Shown here piece by piece: positions 32,280-40,437 of a stretch of 64,000 bases of DNA; the first letter of the stretch is position 1, and every line of letters begins with the position of its first letter. The DNA is taken from NCBI RefSeq assembly GCF_018918005.1, contig NZ_JAHLPR010000003.1, positions 62,001 to 126,000 on the forward strand, given 5' to 3'. The notes under the pieces were generated by a model. That model was not told where the DNA came from, did not search any database, and saw only the letters and a list, made by a program, of their open reading frames with translations. A program made the translations under genes and the position numbers. The DNA comes from Paenibacillus sp. MSJ-34 (GTDB lineage Bacteria > Bacillota > Bacilli > Paenibacillales > Paenibacillaceae).

Positions 32280-32965
32280 GTGACGGCACTTCCTTTGCGC
32301 GTATCCTTGATGAGCTTCCCATCGCCAAACCATACGACCCTGCCGGCATGTTCCGCGATATCGGGTTCATGGGTGACTAGCACGATCGTTGTTCCTTCGC
32401 CATGGATTTGTTGGAACAAGCCCATAATATCGTGCGACGATTTGGTGTCCAAGTTTCCTGTCGGCTCGTCCGCGAGCAGAATCGGAGCGTTCATCGTTAA
32501 GGCGCGAGCAATCGCGACGCGCTGCTTCTGCCCGCCGGACAGCTCGGTCGGCCGGTGCTTCACGCGATCCTTCAGCCCCACCTTCTCCAGCAGCGCGAGC
32601 GCCCGCTCCGTTCGTTCCGGCTTGGCGATGCCGGCATACATCATCGGCAATTCCACATTTTGCAGCACCGTTTGCCGTCCCAGCAGATTGAAGCTTTGAA
32701 ATACGAATCCGATTTTCCGGTTGCGGACGCGCGCCAAACTTTCTTCGCTTAACGTGTGCACCTCTTCCCCGTCGAGCATGTAGCTTCCCGTTGTCGGCAC
32801 ATCCAGACAGCCGATAATATTCATCAGCGTCGATTTCCCCGAACCCGACGAACCCATGATCGCGACAAATTCGCCCTTTTCGATCGTTAAATCGATGGGA
32901 GACAATGCTTGTACTTCAAGGGAACCGTTGCGATACACTTTGGAAATCCCGCGCAGTGTAATCAT
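32276..32965 (-). CDS. MacB-type ABC transporter ATPase
   Basis: A 229-residue ATPase with Walker A GSSGSGKST, Q-loop FVFQSFNLL, signature LSGGQKQRVAIARAL and Walker B LLADEPTGNLD, the LolD/MacB-type DEPTGNLD. Its ends overlap both neighbours by four bases (ATGA), so the adaptor, ATPase and permease are translationally coupled. It drives the permease encoded next. Confidence 0.94.
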   Translation of the reverse strand: MITLRGISKVYRNGSLEVQALSPIDLTIEKGEFVAIMGSSGSGKSTLMNIIGCLDVPTTGSYMLDGEEVHTLSEESLARVRNRKIGFVFQSFNLLGRQTVLQNVELPMMYAGIAKPERTERALALLEKVGLKDRVKHRPTELSGGQKQRVAIARALTMNAPILLADEPTGNLDTKSSHDIMGLFQQIHGEGTTIVLVTHEPDIAEHAGRVVWFGDGKLIKDTRKGSAVT

Positions 32966-34020
32966 CGTACGCTCACCTTGATCCCGTCGTCCAGCCGTTC
33001 CGCGCCCTCGACAACAATTTGTTCGCCGATCCCGACGCCTGAAACGATTTCGATTTGCTCCTCGTTTTCTTTGCCTGTCGTCACTTCGACCTTTACCGCT
33101 TTATCGTCGGCCACTTTATAAACGTATGATTTGTCCCCCGCATGTACGACCGCGTCGATCGGCACCAAAATACGAGTTCGATCCGGAATTTCGAATTCGA
33201 CGGTCACATTATATCCGGACCGAAGCTCCGCGGCGGCATTGTCGAGGGAAACGATCGTTTCGACGGACGGATCCCTCGACGTCTGGTCGGCCAACACGGC
33301 GATCGGCGATATGTATGTCACTTTCCCCTTATATACGCCTTCAATCGAGTCCCCGGTAACGACGGCGTCCATTCCCGGCTCGATTTTGCCCGCATCCAAT
33401 TCGTTTAAGTTCGCTTTTACTTGAAATGAAGTAAGATCGGCAATCGTTGCGACAGGGCTGCCTTGCGCAACCATTTGTCCTTCGCTCACCGCCACTTCCG
33501 TCACGACGCCGGCCGTTTTCGCCTTTAACTCGTCGTTATTCAACTTGCGTTCCAGCGATTCGATTTTTACCTTGCTGTTTTTAAGGCGTAAATCGTATTG
33601 CGACAAGTCCAATTTCTCGATCTCCTGATTCGGATCTTCCTGCTTCAACTTTTTAAAATTTTCAAAATATTGCTTGCTGGCGCTGTCCCGTTCCGCCACA
33701 ATCATTTGCAAATTGATGCGTTCCATTGTAAGCTGCTCTTTTACATCTTCCACGTTAAACTTGAACAGCACTTGCCCTTCCGTAACCACGTCGCCCTTTT
33801 TTATGCCGACTTGTTTTACCGTACCGCCAATAAGCGCAAAATAATCGGTCACCTCGCGCGGTTCCAGTTTTCCGTTCGTATAGATTTGCTCGACGATCCG
33901 TCCTTCCGTCGCTTCCCCTAAGCGGACTTCGACGCTTTTGTTCACATTGTACATGTTGAACGCCGCGAGCCCGAGAATGCACACCCCTAGCAAACCGCCC
34001 CATATTATTTTTTTGTTCAT
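32962..34020 (-). CDS. HlyD/MacA-like efflux adaptor
   Basis: A 352-residue membrane-anchored protein. An N-terminal helix (IIWGGLLGVCILGLAAF) is followed by a biotinyl-lipoyl-like segment split around a coiled-coil hairpin (about 95-160, charged heptads), a second half ending in VVTEVAVSEGQMVAQGSPV, then beta-barrel and membrane-proximal domains. This order is typical of MacA-like adaptors (in Gram-positives, the YknX group). It precedes the MacB-type ATPase and permease and is probably needed for export. Confidence 0.9.
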   Translation of the reverse strand: MNKKIIWGGLLGVCILGLAAFNMYNVNKSVEVRLGEATEGRIVEQIYTNGKLEPREVTDYFALIGGTVKQVGIKKGDVVTEGQVLFKFNVEDVKEQLTMERINLQMIVAERDSASKQYFENFKKLKQEDPNQEIEKLDLSQYDLRLKNSKVKIESLERKLNNDELKAKTAGVVTEVAVSEGQMVAQGSPVATIADLTSFQVKANLNELDAGKIEPGMDAVVTGDSIEGVYKGKVTYISPIAVLADQTSRDPSVETIVSLDNAAAELRSGYNVTVEFEIPDRTRILVPIDAVVHAGDKSYVYKVADDKAVKVEVTTGKENEEQIEIVSGVGIGEQIVVEGAERLDDGIKVSVR

Positions 34021-34051
34021 GGAAACATCACCCTATTCTATGTATCTGTGC

Positions 34052-34690
34052 TCAATATAGAAACGAGCTTCCGATCGAGATCAAGAGCCAGCCGACGACG
34101 ATCCAAGCCGCCACCAGTTTACGCGGGCGTTTGCTCATTACGGTCATGCCGATGATCATCAGAACGAGACCCCAAATGCTGAACGGGTTCAAAATCGATG
34201 CCATTTTAAATAATGCGCTTGATTTGTCCGCCACCAGAGCGCCCAAGCTTAAGCTGACCTCGGTAACGGACTGGACGTTCGAGGTCCACATAAGCAAACC
34301 GGTTAGAAGCCCGCCGATCGCCGACGGCAGCGACGAATAAGCCGACACGTTGACTAGCTGCATATATTTCGCTTCGCCGCGGATGAACAAATTGACCAGC
34401 ATCAATAACAGTCCGCCGAGAAACACCATCATCGCAGGCATGATTACGGCAAACACGTAGCTCGTTACTTTACTCGTAGCGATAACCATCTCTTGCATAC
34501 TTGGATCGATTCCTTGCGCGTCGAAAGTCTTGATCATTTCCTTCTCCAGCGTCGGCATTTGGAAGTAAATCGTAATTAAGGATAAAACGATCACAATGAC
34601 TAATGGCGCAATCCAGCTTGAGCCCGACTTTTCCCTCACTCTTTCAAAAGTCGATTGAGGCGATACAAAAACGGTGAAACTGTTTTTCAT
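34052..34690 (-). CDS. Yip1 domain membrane protein
   Basis: A 212-residue protein. The start is the ATG at 34690 after GGGAGGGAG. It has about five hydrophobic segments and the layout of the bacterial Yip1 family: SPQSTFERVREK before helix 1 and INPFSIWG-like ILNPFSIWGLVLMIIGM near the end. In B. subtilis YknW is a Yip1 protein encoded with the YknXYZ MacAB-like exporter and needed for assembly. The same gene order here (Yip1, adaptor, ATPase, permease) supports an equivalent role. Confidence 0.85.
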   Translation of the reverse strand: MKNSFTVFVSPQSTFERVREKSGSSWIAPLVIVIVLSLITIYFQMPTLEKEMIKTFDAQGIDPSMQEMVIATSKVTSYVFAVIMPAMMVFLGGLLLMLVNLFIRGEAKYMQLVNVSAYSSLPSAIGGLLTGLLMWTSNVQSVTEVSLSLGALVADKSSALFKMASILNPFSIWGLVLMIIGMTVMSKRPRKLVAAWIVVGWLLISIGSSFLY

Positions 34691-34812
34691 TCGTTCTCCC
34701 TCCCATGAATTCAACTACCATATTTTTCATTATCCATCTATTATACGATAGTTTGCCATGCAAGGCTTCATATTCGCCCGAAAAATATTTCTTGCGTTAA
34801 AATAAAAAAATA

Positions 34813-34841
34813 GTGGCTTTTTCGACAGCGTTTGCTATAAT
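34813..34841 (+). promoter_or_regulatory. Extended -10 promoter for the second TPP-riboswitch operon
   Basis: TGCTATAAT provides a perfect TATAAT with the TGn extension at 34834-34841. No good -35 is seen at 17 bases (GTGGCT). The riboswitch begins about 25 bases downstream. Confidence 0.5.
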
Positions 34842-34866
34842 CATAATCAATTGATAACAGAATACG

Positions 34867-34960
34867 TTCCTCCGGGGTGCTGGGAATCGGCCGGCTGAGA
34901 TTGTGTCCCGTTAGACACTGACCCGTATACCTGATCTGGGTAATGCCAGCGTAGGAAACA
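34867..34960 (+). promoter_or_regulatory. TPP (thi-box) riboswitch controlling the ThiXYZ-like operon
   Basis: The conserved parts occur in order: CCGGGGTGCT, CTGAGATTG, ACCCGTATACCTGATCTGGGT and AATGCCAGCGTAGGAA. It precedes a substrate-binding lipoprotein and permease genes, so it should shut them off when thiamine pyrophosphate is plentiful. Confidence 0.95.
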
Positions 34961-34985
34961 AGGATTTCGATTTGTTTTGCCATGC

Positions 34986-35015
34986 GCACGTCTCCGGATA
35001 AGGGGGCGTTTTTTG
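34986..35015 (+). terminator. Riboswitch-linked terminator
   Basis: ACGTCTCC and GGGGGCGT pair (two G-U) around GGATAA, followed by six Ts. It lies between the aptamer and the ribosome binding site of the next gene, as expected for a transcription-attenuating switch. Confidence 0.75.
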
Positions 35016-35049
35016 TTTGTCAAGAAATAGAAAGAGGAGTGGAGAAAAT

Positions 35050-36066
35050 ATGCGGATGAAAAGAAAACGATCGTGGTGGCTTGCGCTTTGCGCATTCATG
35101 CTCATTACGGCAGGTTGCGGCGGTGCCGGCAAGCCGGCGGAGAATGGACAAGCGAACACGGAGCAGGAGCTCACCAAAGTACAAGTCGTATTGGATTGGG
35201 TTCCGAATACGAACCATACGGGTTTATACGTGGCGCGCGATAAAGGCTTTTTCAAGGAGCGCGGATTGGATGTGGAAATTATTCAGCCGGGCGATAGCGG
35301 CTCCAATCAGATGGTAGCCTCCGGCCATGCCGAATTCGGCGTCGGCGTACAAGAGTCAATTACGCTCGCCCGCATTCAGAACGTGCCTCTCGTCTCCATT
35401 GCGGCGATTATTCAACATAACACATCGGGATTTGCTTCGCCTGTCGACAAAAACATTACAACGCCGAAAGACTTCGAAGGCAAAACATACGGGGGCTGGG
35501 GTTCGCCCGTGGAAGAAGCGATGCTGCAATCGTTGATGGAAAAAGACGGAGCCGACGCAAGCAAGGTAAACAACGTAAACATCGGATCGACCGATTTTTT
35601 CACAGCGGTGAAACGAGATATCGATTTTGCTTGGATTTTTTACGGCTGGACGGGAATCGAGGCGGAATTGCGGGGCGAACCGCTCAATATCGTCTATTTG
35701 ACCGATTATAGCGACAAACTGGATTATTATACGCCGGTATTGACGACCAGCGAGAAAATGATCGCGGAAAAACCCGACATCGTAAAAGCGTTTGTCGCCG
35801 GCGCGGCGGAAGGGTATCGATTCGCGATCGACCGCCCCGAGGAAGCGGCCGACGTGCTCATTCAAGCGGAGCCGGACTTGAACGCCGATTTGGTCAAGAC
35901 GAGCCAGAAGTGGCTAAGTCCGCACTACCAATCCGATGCGGCTCGTTGGGGAGAACAGAAGCGCGAAGTCTGGGTGAATTATGCCGACTGGATGCTTGAG
36001 CATAATCTTCTGGAGAAAGAGCTCGATGCGGACAAGGCGTTTACGAACGAATTTTTACCGGAATAG
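35050..36066 (+). CDS. thiY: NMT1/ThiY-like substrate-binding lipoprotein for a pyrimidine precursor
   Basis: A 338-residue protein. The signal peptide has a lipobox (LITAGCGG) with Cys at about 22. The mature part is NMT1/THI5-like: VVLDWVPNTNHTGLYVA and the following KGFFKERGLDVEII are hallmark stretches, and GHAEFGVGVQESITLAR fits the ligand cleft. ThiY proteins bind formylaminopyrimidine or hydroxymethylpyrimidine for salvage into thiamine. The TPP riboswitch directly upstream and the permease and ATPase downstream support this. The ATG at 35050 has AGGAGTGGAG upstream. Confidence 0.9.
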   Translation: MRMKRKRSWWLALCAFMLITAGCGGAGKPAENGQANTEQELTKVQVVLDWVPNTNHTGLYVARDKGFFKERGLDVEIIQPGDSGSNQMVASGHAEFGVGVQESITLARIQNVPLVSIAAIIQHNTSGFASPVDKNITTPKDFEGKTYGGWGSPVEEAMLQSLMEKDGADASKVNNVNIGSTDFFTAVKRDIDFAWIFYGWTGIEAELRGEPLNIVYLTDYSDKLDYYTPVLTTSEKMIAEKPDIVKAFVAGAAEGYRFAIDRPEEAADVLIQAEPDLNADLVKTSQKWLSPHYQSDAARWGEQKREVWVNYADWMLEHNLLEKELDADKAFTNEFLPE

Positions 36067-36117
36067 AGATAACGATCCGGAACTTAAGAAAATCAATCGA
36101 TTAAAGGAGATATGAAC

Positions 36118-36411
36118 ATGGCCAAAGCGCTCGTAAGCATACAAATTATTCCGAAAACGCCAAACGGCGAAGACGTCATTCCTTACGTGGACCGCGCGAT
36201 CGAGGTGATCGCCAAAGCAGGCGTACCGTATCGCGTGGCCCCCCTGGAAACGACGATGGAAGGCGATTTGGATCAATTGCTCGATATCGTCAAACAGATG
36301 AACGAAGCGATGATTGAGATGGGCAGTCCGTCCGTCATTTCCCAGATCAAAGTGCTGTACAATCCGAAGAGCGGCGCTTCCATGAACAGATTGACGCATA
36401 AATACGACTGA
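36118..36411 (+). CDS. Thiamine-binding protein of the MTH1187/YkoF-like family
   Basis: A 97-residue protein. The ATG at 36118 has proper spacing from AAAGGAG; an ATG two codons earlier touches that site. It has the ferredoxin-like fold of COG0011: SIQIIPKTP, PYVDRAIEVIAKAG, YRVAPLETTMEGDLDQLLDIV, SQIKVLYNPKSG. Members of the family bind thiamine or related pyrimidines. It lies inside a TPP-regulated importer operon, so it may hold the imported precursor in the cytoplasm (inference). Confidence 0.88.
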   Translation: MAKALVSIQIIPKTPNGEDVIPYVDRAIEVIAKAGVPYRVAPLETTMEGDLDQLLDIVKQMNEAMIEMGSPSVISQIKVLYNPKSGASMNRLTHKYD

Positions 36412-36429
36412 CGCGGGAGGAAGACCGCT

Positions 36430-37221
36430 ATGAAAGTGAAACATTGGGTTCGACAAGGATGGCCGCCGCTGGCGGTTATTCTTGTCTTATTGATCGGATG
36501 GCAAACCGCCGTTACGGTGGGGCATATCGAAGCTTGGCTGCTTCCCGGTCCTTTGCAAATTGTCGAAGTATTCGGCAACGCCGACGTTGCGGCGAGATTA
36601 TGGTCGCATACGTTCGCTACGGCGCGAATCGCCTTGCTCGGATTCGGGGCGGGCGCCGTCTTCGGCGTCGTGCTGGCCATATCGCTGCACCTGATTCCAG
36701 GCATGCGAGCAGCCGTCTATCCGCTGCTTGTCTTGTCTCAGAACATTCCCGTCATTACGACCGGGCCGCTGCTCGTCATGTGGCTCGGCTACGGACTGTT
36801 GCCGAAGGTAATCCTTATTATGCTCGTCTGCTTCTTTCCGGTCATCGTCGCGACATTAACCGGTTTGACGCAGCCCGATCCGCATTTGTTGAACTATATG
36901 CGAATGATCGGGGCCCGCAAATGGCAGATCATGCGGAAACTGGAGTTTCCGAGCGCGCTGCCCCATCTGTTCTCCGGTTTGCGGATCGCCGCATCCTATA
37001 GCGTATTGACCGCCGTCGTCGCCGAATGGATCGGCGCGAAGGAAGGGCTTGGCATCTTTATTAGATTGTCCGCCAACGGTTATATGACGGATCGGGTATT
37101 CGCCTCCATTTTCGTTATTGTAGCATTGAGTTTGCTATTGTTCGCACTCGTCGTAACGTTGGAACGCTGCGTTATCCGGTGGCAGCGGGATACGAGAACC
37201 GGTTCGAAGGGAGGACGGTAA
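36430..37221 (+). CDS. thiX: ABC transporter permease, ThiX-like
   Basis: A 263-residue inner-membrane protein with about six helices. The cytoplasmic coupling loop is MRMIGARKWQIMRKLEFPSALPHLFSGLRIA, the EAA motif region of SsuC/ThiX-type permeases. The ATG at 36430 has GGGAGG upstream. It sits between the thiamine-binding protein and the ATPase and completes an importer with the ThiY-like protein at 35050. Confidence 0.88.
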   Translation: MKVKHWVRQGWPPLAVILVLLIGWQTAVTVGHIEAWLLPGPLQIVEVFGNADVAARLWSHTFATARIALLGFGAGAVFGVVLAISLHLIPGMRAAVYPLLVLSQNIPVITTGPLLVMWLGYGLLPKVILIMLVCFFPVIVATLTGLTQPDPHLLNYMRMIGARKWQIMRKLEFPSALPHLFSGLRIAASYSVLTAVVAEWIGAKEGLGIFIRLSANGYMTDRVFASIFVIVALSLLLFALVVTLERCVIRWQRDTRTGSKGGR

Positions 37222-37224
37222 GGT

Positions 37225-38010
37225 ATGGCTGCGCCAAAATTGGAAGTGGATCGCATCGGCAAATCGTTTCTGCGCGACGGCCGGCAACATCGGGTATTGG
37301 ACGACATTACGCTCAGCGTAGGCCAAGGCGAATTCGTATCGCTCGTCGGACCGTCCGGCAGCGGGAAAAGCACGCTGCTGCAATTGATCGGCGGACTGCT
37401 GCTGCCCGATTCGGGCGGGATTCGCATCGACGGGGAAACCGTTACCGGCCGCAAAGGGCTGATCAGCTATATGCCGCAGCAGCCGGCGCTGTTTCCGTGG
37501 TTCACGATCGAGGAGAACGTGACGATGGCGCTGGACATTGCCGGCGGCGCCAAACCCTCCCGCCAGGCGGTGCGCGAGCAGGCGCATGAATGGCTGGCGC
37601 GCGCCGGACTCGGCGGATACGAGCGGCAATATCCGCGCGTCTTGAGCGGCGGCATGCAGCAGCGCGCCTCGTTCGTGCGGGCCATGCTCAGCCCGCAGGA
37701 GCTCATCTGCTTGGACGAGCCGTTCGGCGCGCTGGATGCGCTAACTCGCCTCCATATGCAGCAATGGCTGCTCGGCCTGTGGGAGCGTCACCGGCGATCG
37801 GTGCTGCTCGTGACGCATAGCATCGACGAGGCCATCTATTTATCCGACCGCATCTATGTGCTGTCGTCCTCGCCGGCTCGTGTCGTGCGGCAATTCGCCG
37901 TTCCGTTCCCGCGGCCGCGGGACGAGAAAATGCTGCATAGCGAAGCGTTCCTTCAATTGAAACAGGACATTTACGGGTTGCTTAAAAGGAATGAAGATGC
38001 GTATGAATAG
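37225..38010 (+). CDS. thiZ: ABC transporter ATPase, ThiZ-like
   Basis: A 261-residue ATPase: Walker A GPSGSGKST, Q-loop MPQQPALFPW, signature LSGGMQQRASFVRAM, Walker B ICLDEPFGALD, H-loop VTHSIDEAIYL. The sequence is of the SsuB/TauB/ThiZ group. It starts three bases after the permease stop (GGAGGACGG upstream) and its end overlaps the TatD gene. Confidence 0.9.
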   Translation: MAAPKLEVDRIGKSFLRDGRQHRVLDDITLSVGQGEFVSLVGPSGSGKSTLLQLIGGLLLPDSGGIRIDGETVTGRKGLISYMPQQPALFPWFTIEENVTMALDIAGGAKPSRQAVREQAHEWLARAGLGGYERQYPRVLSGGMQQRASFVRAMLSPQELICLDEPFGALDALTRLHMQQWLLGLWERHRRSVLLVTHSIDEAIYLSDRIYVLSSSPARVVRQFAVPFPRPRDEKMLHSEAFLQLKQDIYGLLKRNEDAYE

Positions 38011-38830
38011 TTCGACTTCGCCGCGGATCGAAGCGATGGACTCGCATATTCATCTGGATATGTATGCGCCGGAAGACATGCAAAGGCTGCTCGCCAAAGC
38101 GAAAGAAAGCGGCGTCCGAAAGCTTGTCGCCGTGTCCCGAAATTTGCAATCCTGCCGTGCAACCCGGGCGATATTCCAAGCTTTCCCCGGGCAGATCGTG
38201 CCCGCGTACGGCTTCCATCCCGAGCAGCCGCTGCCGGACGCCGCGGAAGTCGATGCGCTTATCGCCTGGATGCTCGAACGGCGGGACGAATATTTCGCCA
38301 TCGGCGAAGTCGGGCTGCCGTACTATATGCGGCGCGATGCCGAAAAAATGCGCACGGCCGAAACGTTCCCGAATGCAGCATATTTGGAACTGCTGGAGCG
38401 TTTCGTCATGCTGGCGCGAATGTTGGAACGCCCGATCGTACTGCATGCGGTCTATGAGGATGCCGACGCCGCTTGCGACTTGTTGGAAAAGCACGGCGTA
38501 ACCCGCGCCCACTTCCATTGGTTCAAAGGGGCGACGGCGACGATCGAGCGAATGATCGGGAACGGCTATTATGTTTCGGTCACGCCGGACGTGCTCTACG
38601 AGCCAAAGATTCAAGCGCTCGTTCGACAGTATCCGCTGGATCGCATCATGACCGAAACGGACGGCCCGTGGCCGTTCGAAGGGCCGTTCGCCGGCAAGCA
38701 GACTCATCCGGCGATGGTATTGGATGTCGCGGCGGCTATTGCCGAGCTGAAGGCTCTCCCTTATGAAGAAACCGCTTCCGCCCTCTACGGCAACGCCGTT
38801 CGATTCTACTGCGAAGCGAGCGTCCGCTAA
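37997..38830 (+). CDS. TatD family hydrolase
   Basis: A 277-residue protein. The start chosen is the ATG at 37997, six bases after AAAGGA; other ATGs at 37991 and 38003 are in frame. Metal-binding residues are visible: DSHIHLD near the N-terminus, IGEVGLPYY (Glu), ERPIVLHAVYE (His), HFHWFKG (His), and ETDGPWPFEG (Asp). Some TatD proteins are metal-dependent nucleases, but many act on unknown substrates. It overlaps the end of the ThiZ-like gene, so it is likely in the thiamine-precursor operon; a role in processing the imported compound is possible but unproven. Confidence 0.85.
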   Translation: MRMNSSTSPRIEAMDSHIHLDMYAPEDMQRLLAKAKESGVRKLVAVSRNLQSCRATRAIFQAFPGQIVPAYGFHPEQPLPDAAEVDALIAWMLERRDEYFAIGEVGLPYYMRRDAEKMRTAETFPNAAYLELLERFVMLARMLERPIVLHAVYEDADAACDLLEKHGVTRAHFHWFKGATATIERMIGNGYYVSVTPDVLYEPKIQALVRQYPLDRIMTETDGPWPFEGPFAGKQTHPAMVLDVAAAIAELKALPYEETASALYGNAVRFYCEASVR

Positions 38831-38831
38831 T

Positions 38832-38900
38832 AAGCCTGGGACTATACACTAACGAATAACTTCTGACGAAGTACTTCGGCGATCCTGGGCTTATGTTCTT
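38832..38900 (+). terminator. Terminator-like forked hairpin after the TPP operon
   Basis: AAGCCTGGGA pairs with TCCTGGGCTT (two G-U), enclosing a smaller hairpin ACTTC-TGAC-GAAGT. ATGTTCTTTTCC follows, a moderate T-run. It begins directly after the TatD stop codon. Confidence 0.6.
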
Positions 38901-39112
38901 TTCCCCGCCTTTTGTCGGAATCCCGCTCGCTCAGGATAAAGGAATAAAGAGTAGAAAGTTTCAAAAATGAATTAAAAACAGGTAAGATATGCCCTTTTTC
39001 AATGCTGTTATAAAAAACATGGGCAATTGCATCAATACAGGGGTACAGTGCACGTATCTGGATTCAAAGAAAACAGACATTCCATGAAAACAATCGCAGT
39101 AAGGACACCCCA

Positions 39113-40006
39113 TTAGGATGCGATTTTATAATGACCCATACCGGAATCGGCGGTACGGCCGACAAGCTCAGGATAAGTAATCGTTCGTGAAGTAACGCAG
39201 CTGTTGAATAGCGATTTCAGCGAGGAATTGCTATGGTTGAACATATAACAATAATGATTCAAATAAGCTTGCAGATGCTTGCTTCCAATGCCGCCGAACC
39301 GGCAAGCAAGCCACGTTTCCACTTCCCCTGCAAGCCGTATTAACGTTAGGTTCCTGTCGCGTCCGATGCGGCGCGTCACAATCGCACCGGCAGCCGCCTT
39401 CGGATCCACATAACGATCGATAAAATGCTCCACCGGAAAAGGCTTAAAGCAAGTTTTGATCGGTTCTTTCCGCTGTTTTTCGATTTTTATTTTCACGATA
39501 ACCCCGTTCCCGTCCTCCGAAGCGCCGATGAGCAGAGGTTGTGCTTGTTTATGCCAATTCGAGCCGGGCGTGATCCTTAAGGCATAGATCGCTTCCGAAA
39601 TGCGAACCAGTCCGGACAACAGCTCCGCCGATTCCGTCTGGGACATGGCATACCGCAGCTTGTGGCAGATGAGCCAAGCGGTTTTGTAAGTTACCTCGAT
39701 GATTCGGGATAATTGTATCGCGTTGACGCCCTCCGGCCTTGCATGGAGATAAATCGCCAGAAACCATTTGCGCAGCGAGGTGCGGCTGCCTTCCATGACC
39801 GTACCGGCAATGAGCGAAGTTTGCGCTCTGCAGGATTGGCATTCATATAGAGGGAGTTTGCGGGTCGTAATGACGTAAGCGGCATGATGCTGACACCGGG
39901 GGCATCGGAACCCGTCCGGCCATCTCATCTCGAACCATGCCTTCACGCATGTTTCTTCCTTCTCATAATAAGCTGAGAACGCTTCAAAGGATAACAAATC
40001 GGTCAT
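39113..40006 (-). CDS. IS1595-type transposase-derived protein, catalytic triad not evident
   Basis: A 297-residue protein. The start is the ATG at 40006, with AGGAGGG six bases upstream. The N-terminus has the IS1595/ISXO2 zinc ribbon (FRCPRCQ and YECQSCRAQTSLIAGT) and the helical region SLRKWFLAIYLHA, INAIQLSR-like NAIQLSRIIEVTYKTAWLICHKLR. In the catalytic part, where active members have VEVDETY, this protein has VRISEAIY, and the later Asp and Glu are not recognisable. No inverted ends or target duplications are apparent. It is therefore either a dead insertion remnant with an intact frame or a domesticated DNA-binding protein. Confidence 0.75.
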   Translation of the reverse strand: MTDLLSFEAFSAYYEKEETCVKAWFEMRWPDGFRCPRCQHHAAYVITTRKLPLYECQSCRAQTSLIAGTVMEGSRTSLRKWFLAIYLHARPEGVNAIQLSRIIEVTYKTAWLICHKLRYAMSQTESAELLSGLVRISEAIYALRITPGSNWHKQAQPLLIGASEDGNGVIVKIKIEKQRKEPIKTCFKPFPVEHFIDRYVDPKAAAGAIVTRRIGRDRNLTLIRLAGEVETWLACRFGGIGSKHLQAYLNHYCYMFNHSNSSLKSLFNSCVTSRTITYPELVGRTADSGMGHYKIAS

Positions 40007-40195
40007 GACAATCCCTCCTGGCACGATAATCGGAACATTCGTTCCCATTTATTATACCAAACTAATGTTCCTATTTCAACTTTCGATTTTTATTTTTTGG
40101 AAAAAAACTGATCACTCTCTTGCTGAATTGGAAACTTCCCTTTAGAAAGCGATCGTCTAGCTTGGCGGCACTGAACAAAGCTAGTTTTGGGAGTC

Positions 40196-40318
40196 TTCTG
40201 AACGAAGGGGATTTCGACAAAAGGGGATGAAAATGGGATAGCCGAGGAAGTTAGGGCTTGGCGATCGAACGGAACAGTTTTCCGAAGCCTTCTGAACGAG
40301 GGGGATACCGACAAAAGC
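40196..40318. repeat. Two copies of a dispersed 28-bp intergenic repeat
   Basis: TCTGAACGAAGGGGATTTCG, continuing ACAAAAGG, at 40196-40223, and TCTGAACGAGGGGGATACCG, continuing ACAAAAGC, at 40291-40318, belong to the repeat family clustered at 56815-57015. The 430-nt gap from 40007 to 40437 holds only these repeats and the terminator at its right end. Confidence 0.7.
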
Positions 40319-40383
40319 GGAAAAAGCAACACAACGAGGGAAGCGCCTTGCAACATAAAGGGAACGGACTCACACCAAAATAT

Positions 40384-40410
40384 CAAAAAGCCTGGGCCCC
40401 CCCAGGCTTA
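40384..40410 (-). terminator. Rho-independent terminator of the oxidoreductase gene
   Basis: On the minus strand AAGCCTGG and CCAGGCTT pair around a G/C-rich loop and are followed by TTTGATATTTT. It is 28 bases past the stop of the Gfo/Idh/MocA gene. Confidence 0.8.
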
Positions 40411-40437
40411 CTTAATGCGCAAATATTGAACTCTAAC

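Noticed and set aside
40090-40386. 98-residue minus-strand frame between the transposase-derived and oxidoreductase genes
   Set aside because: It covers the two dispersed repeats, has no ribosome site and no recognisable pattern.
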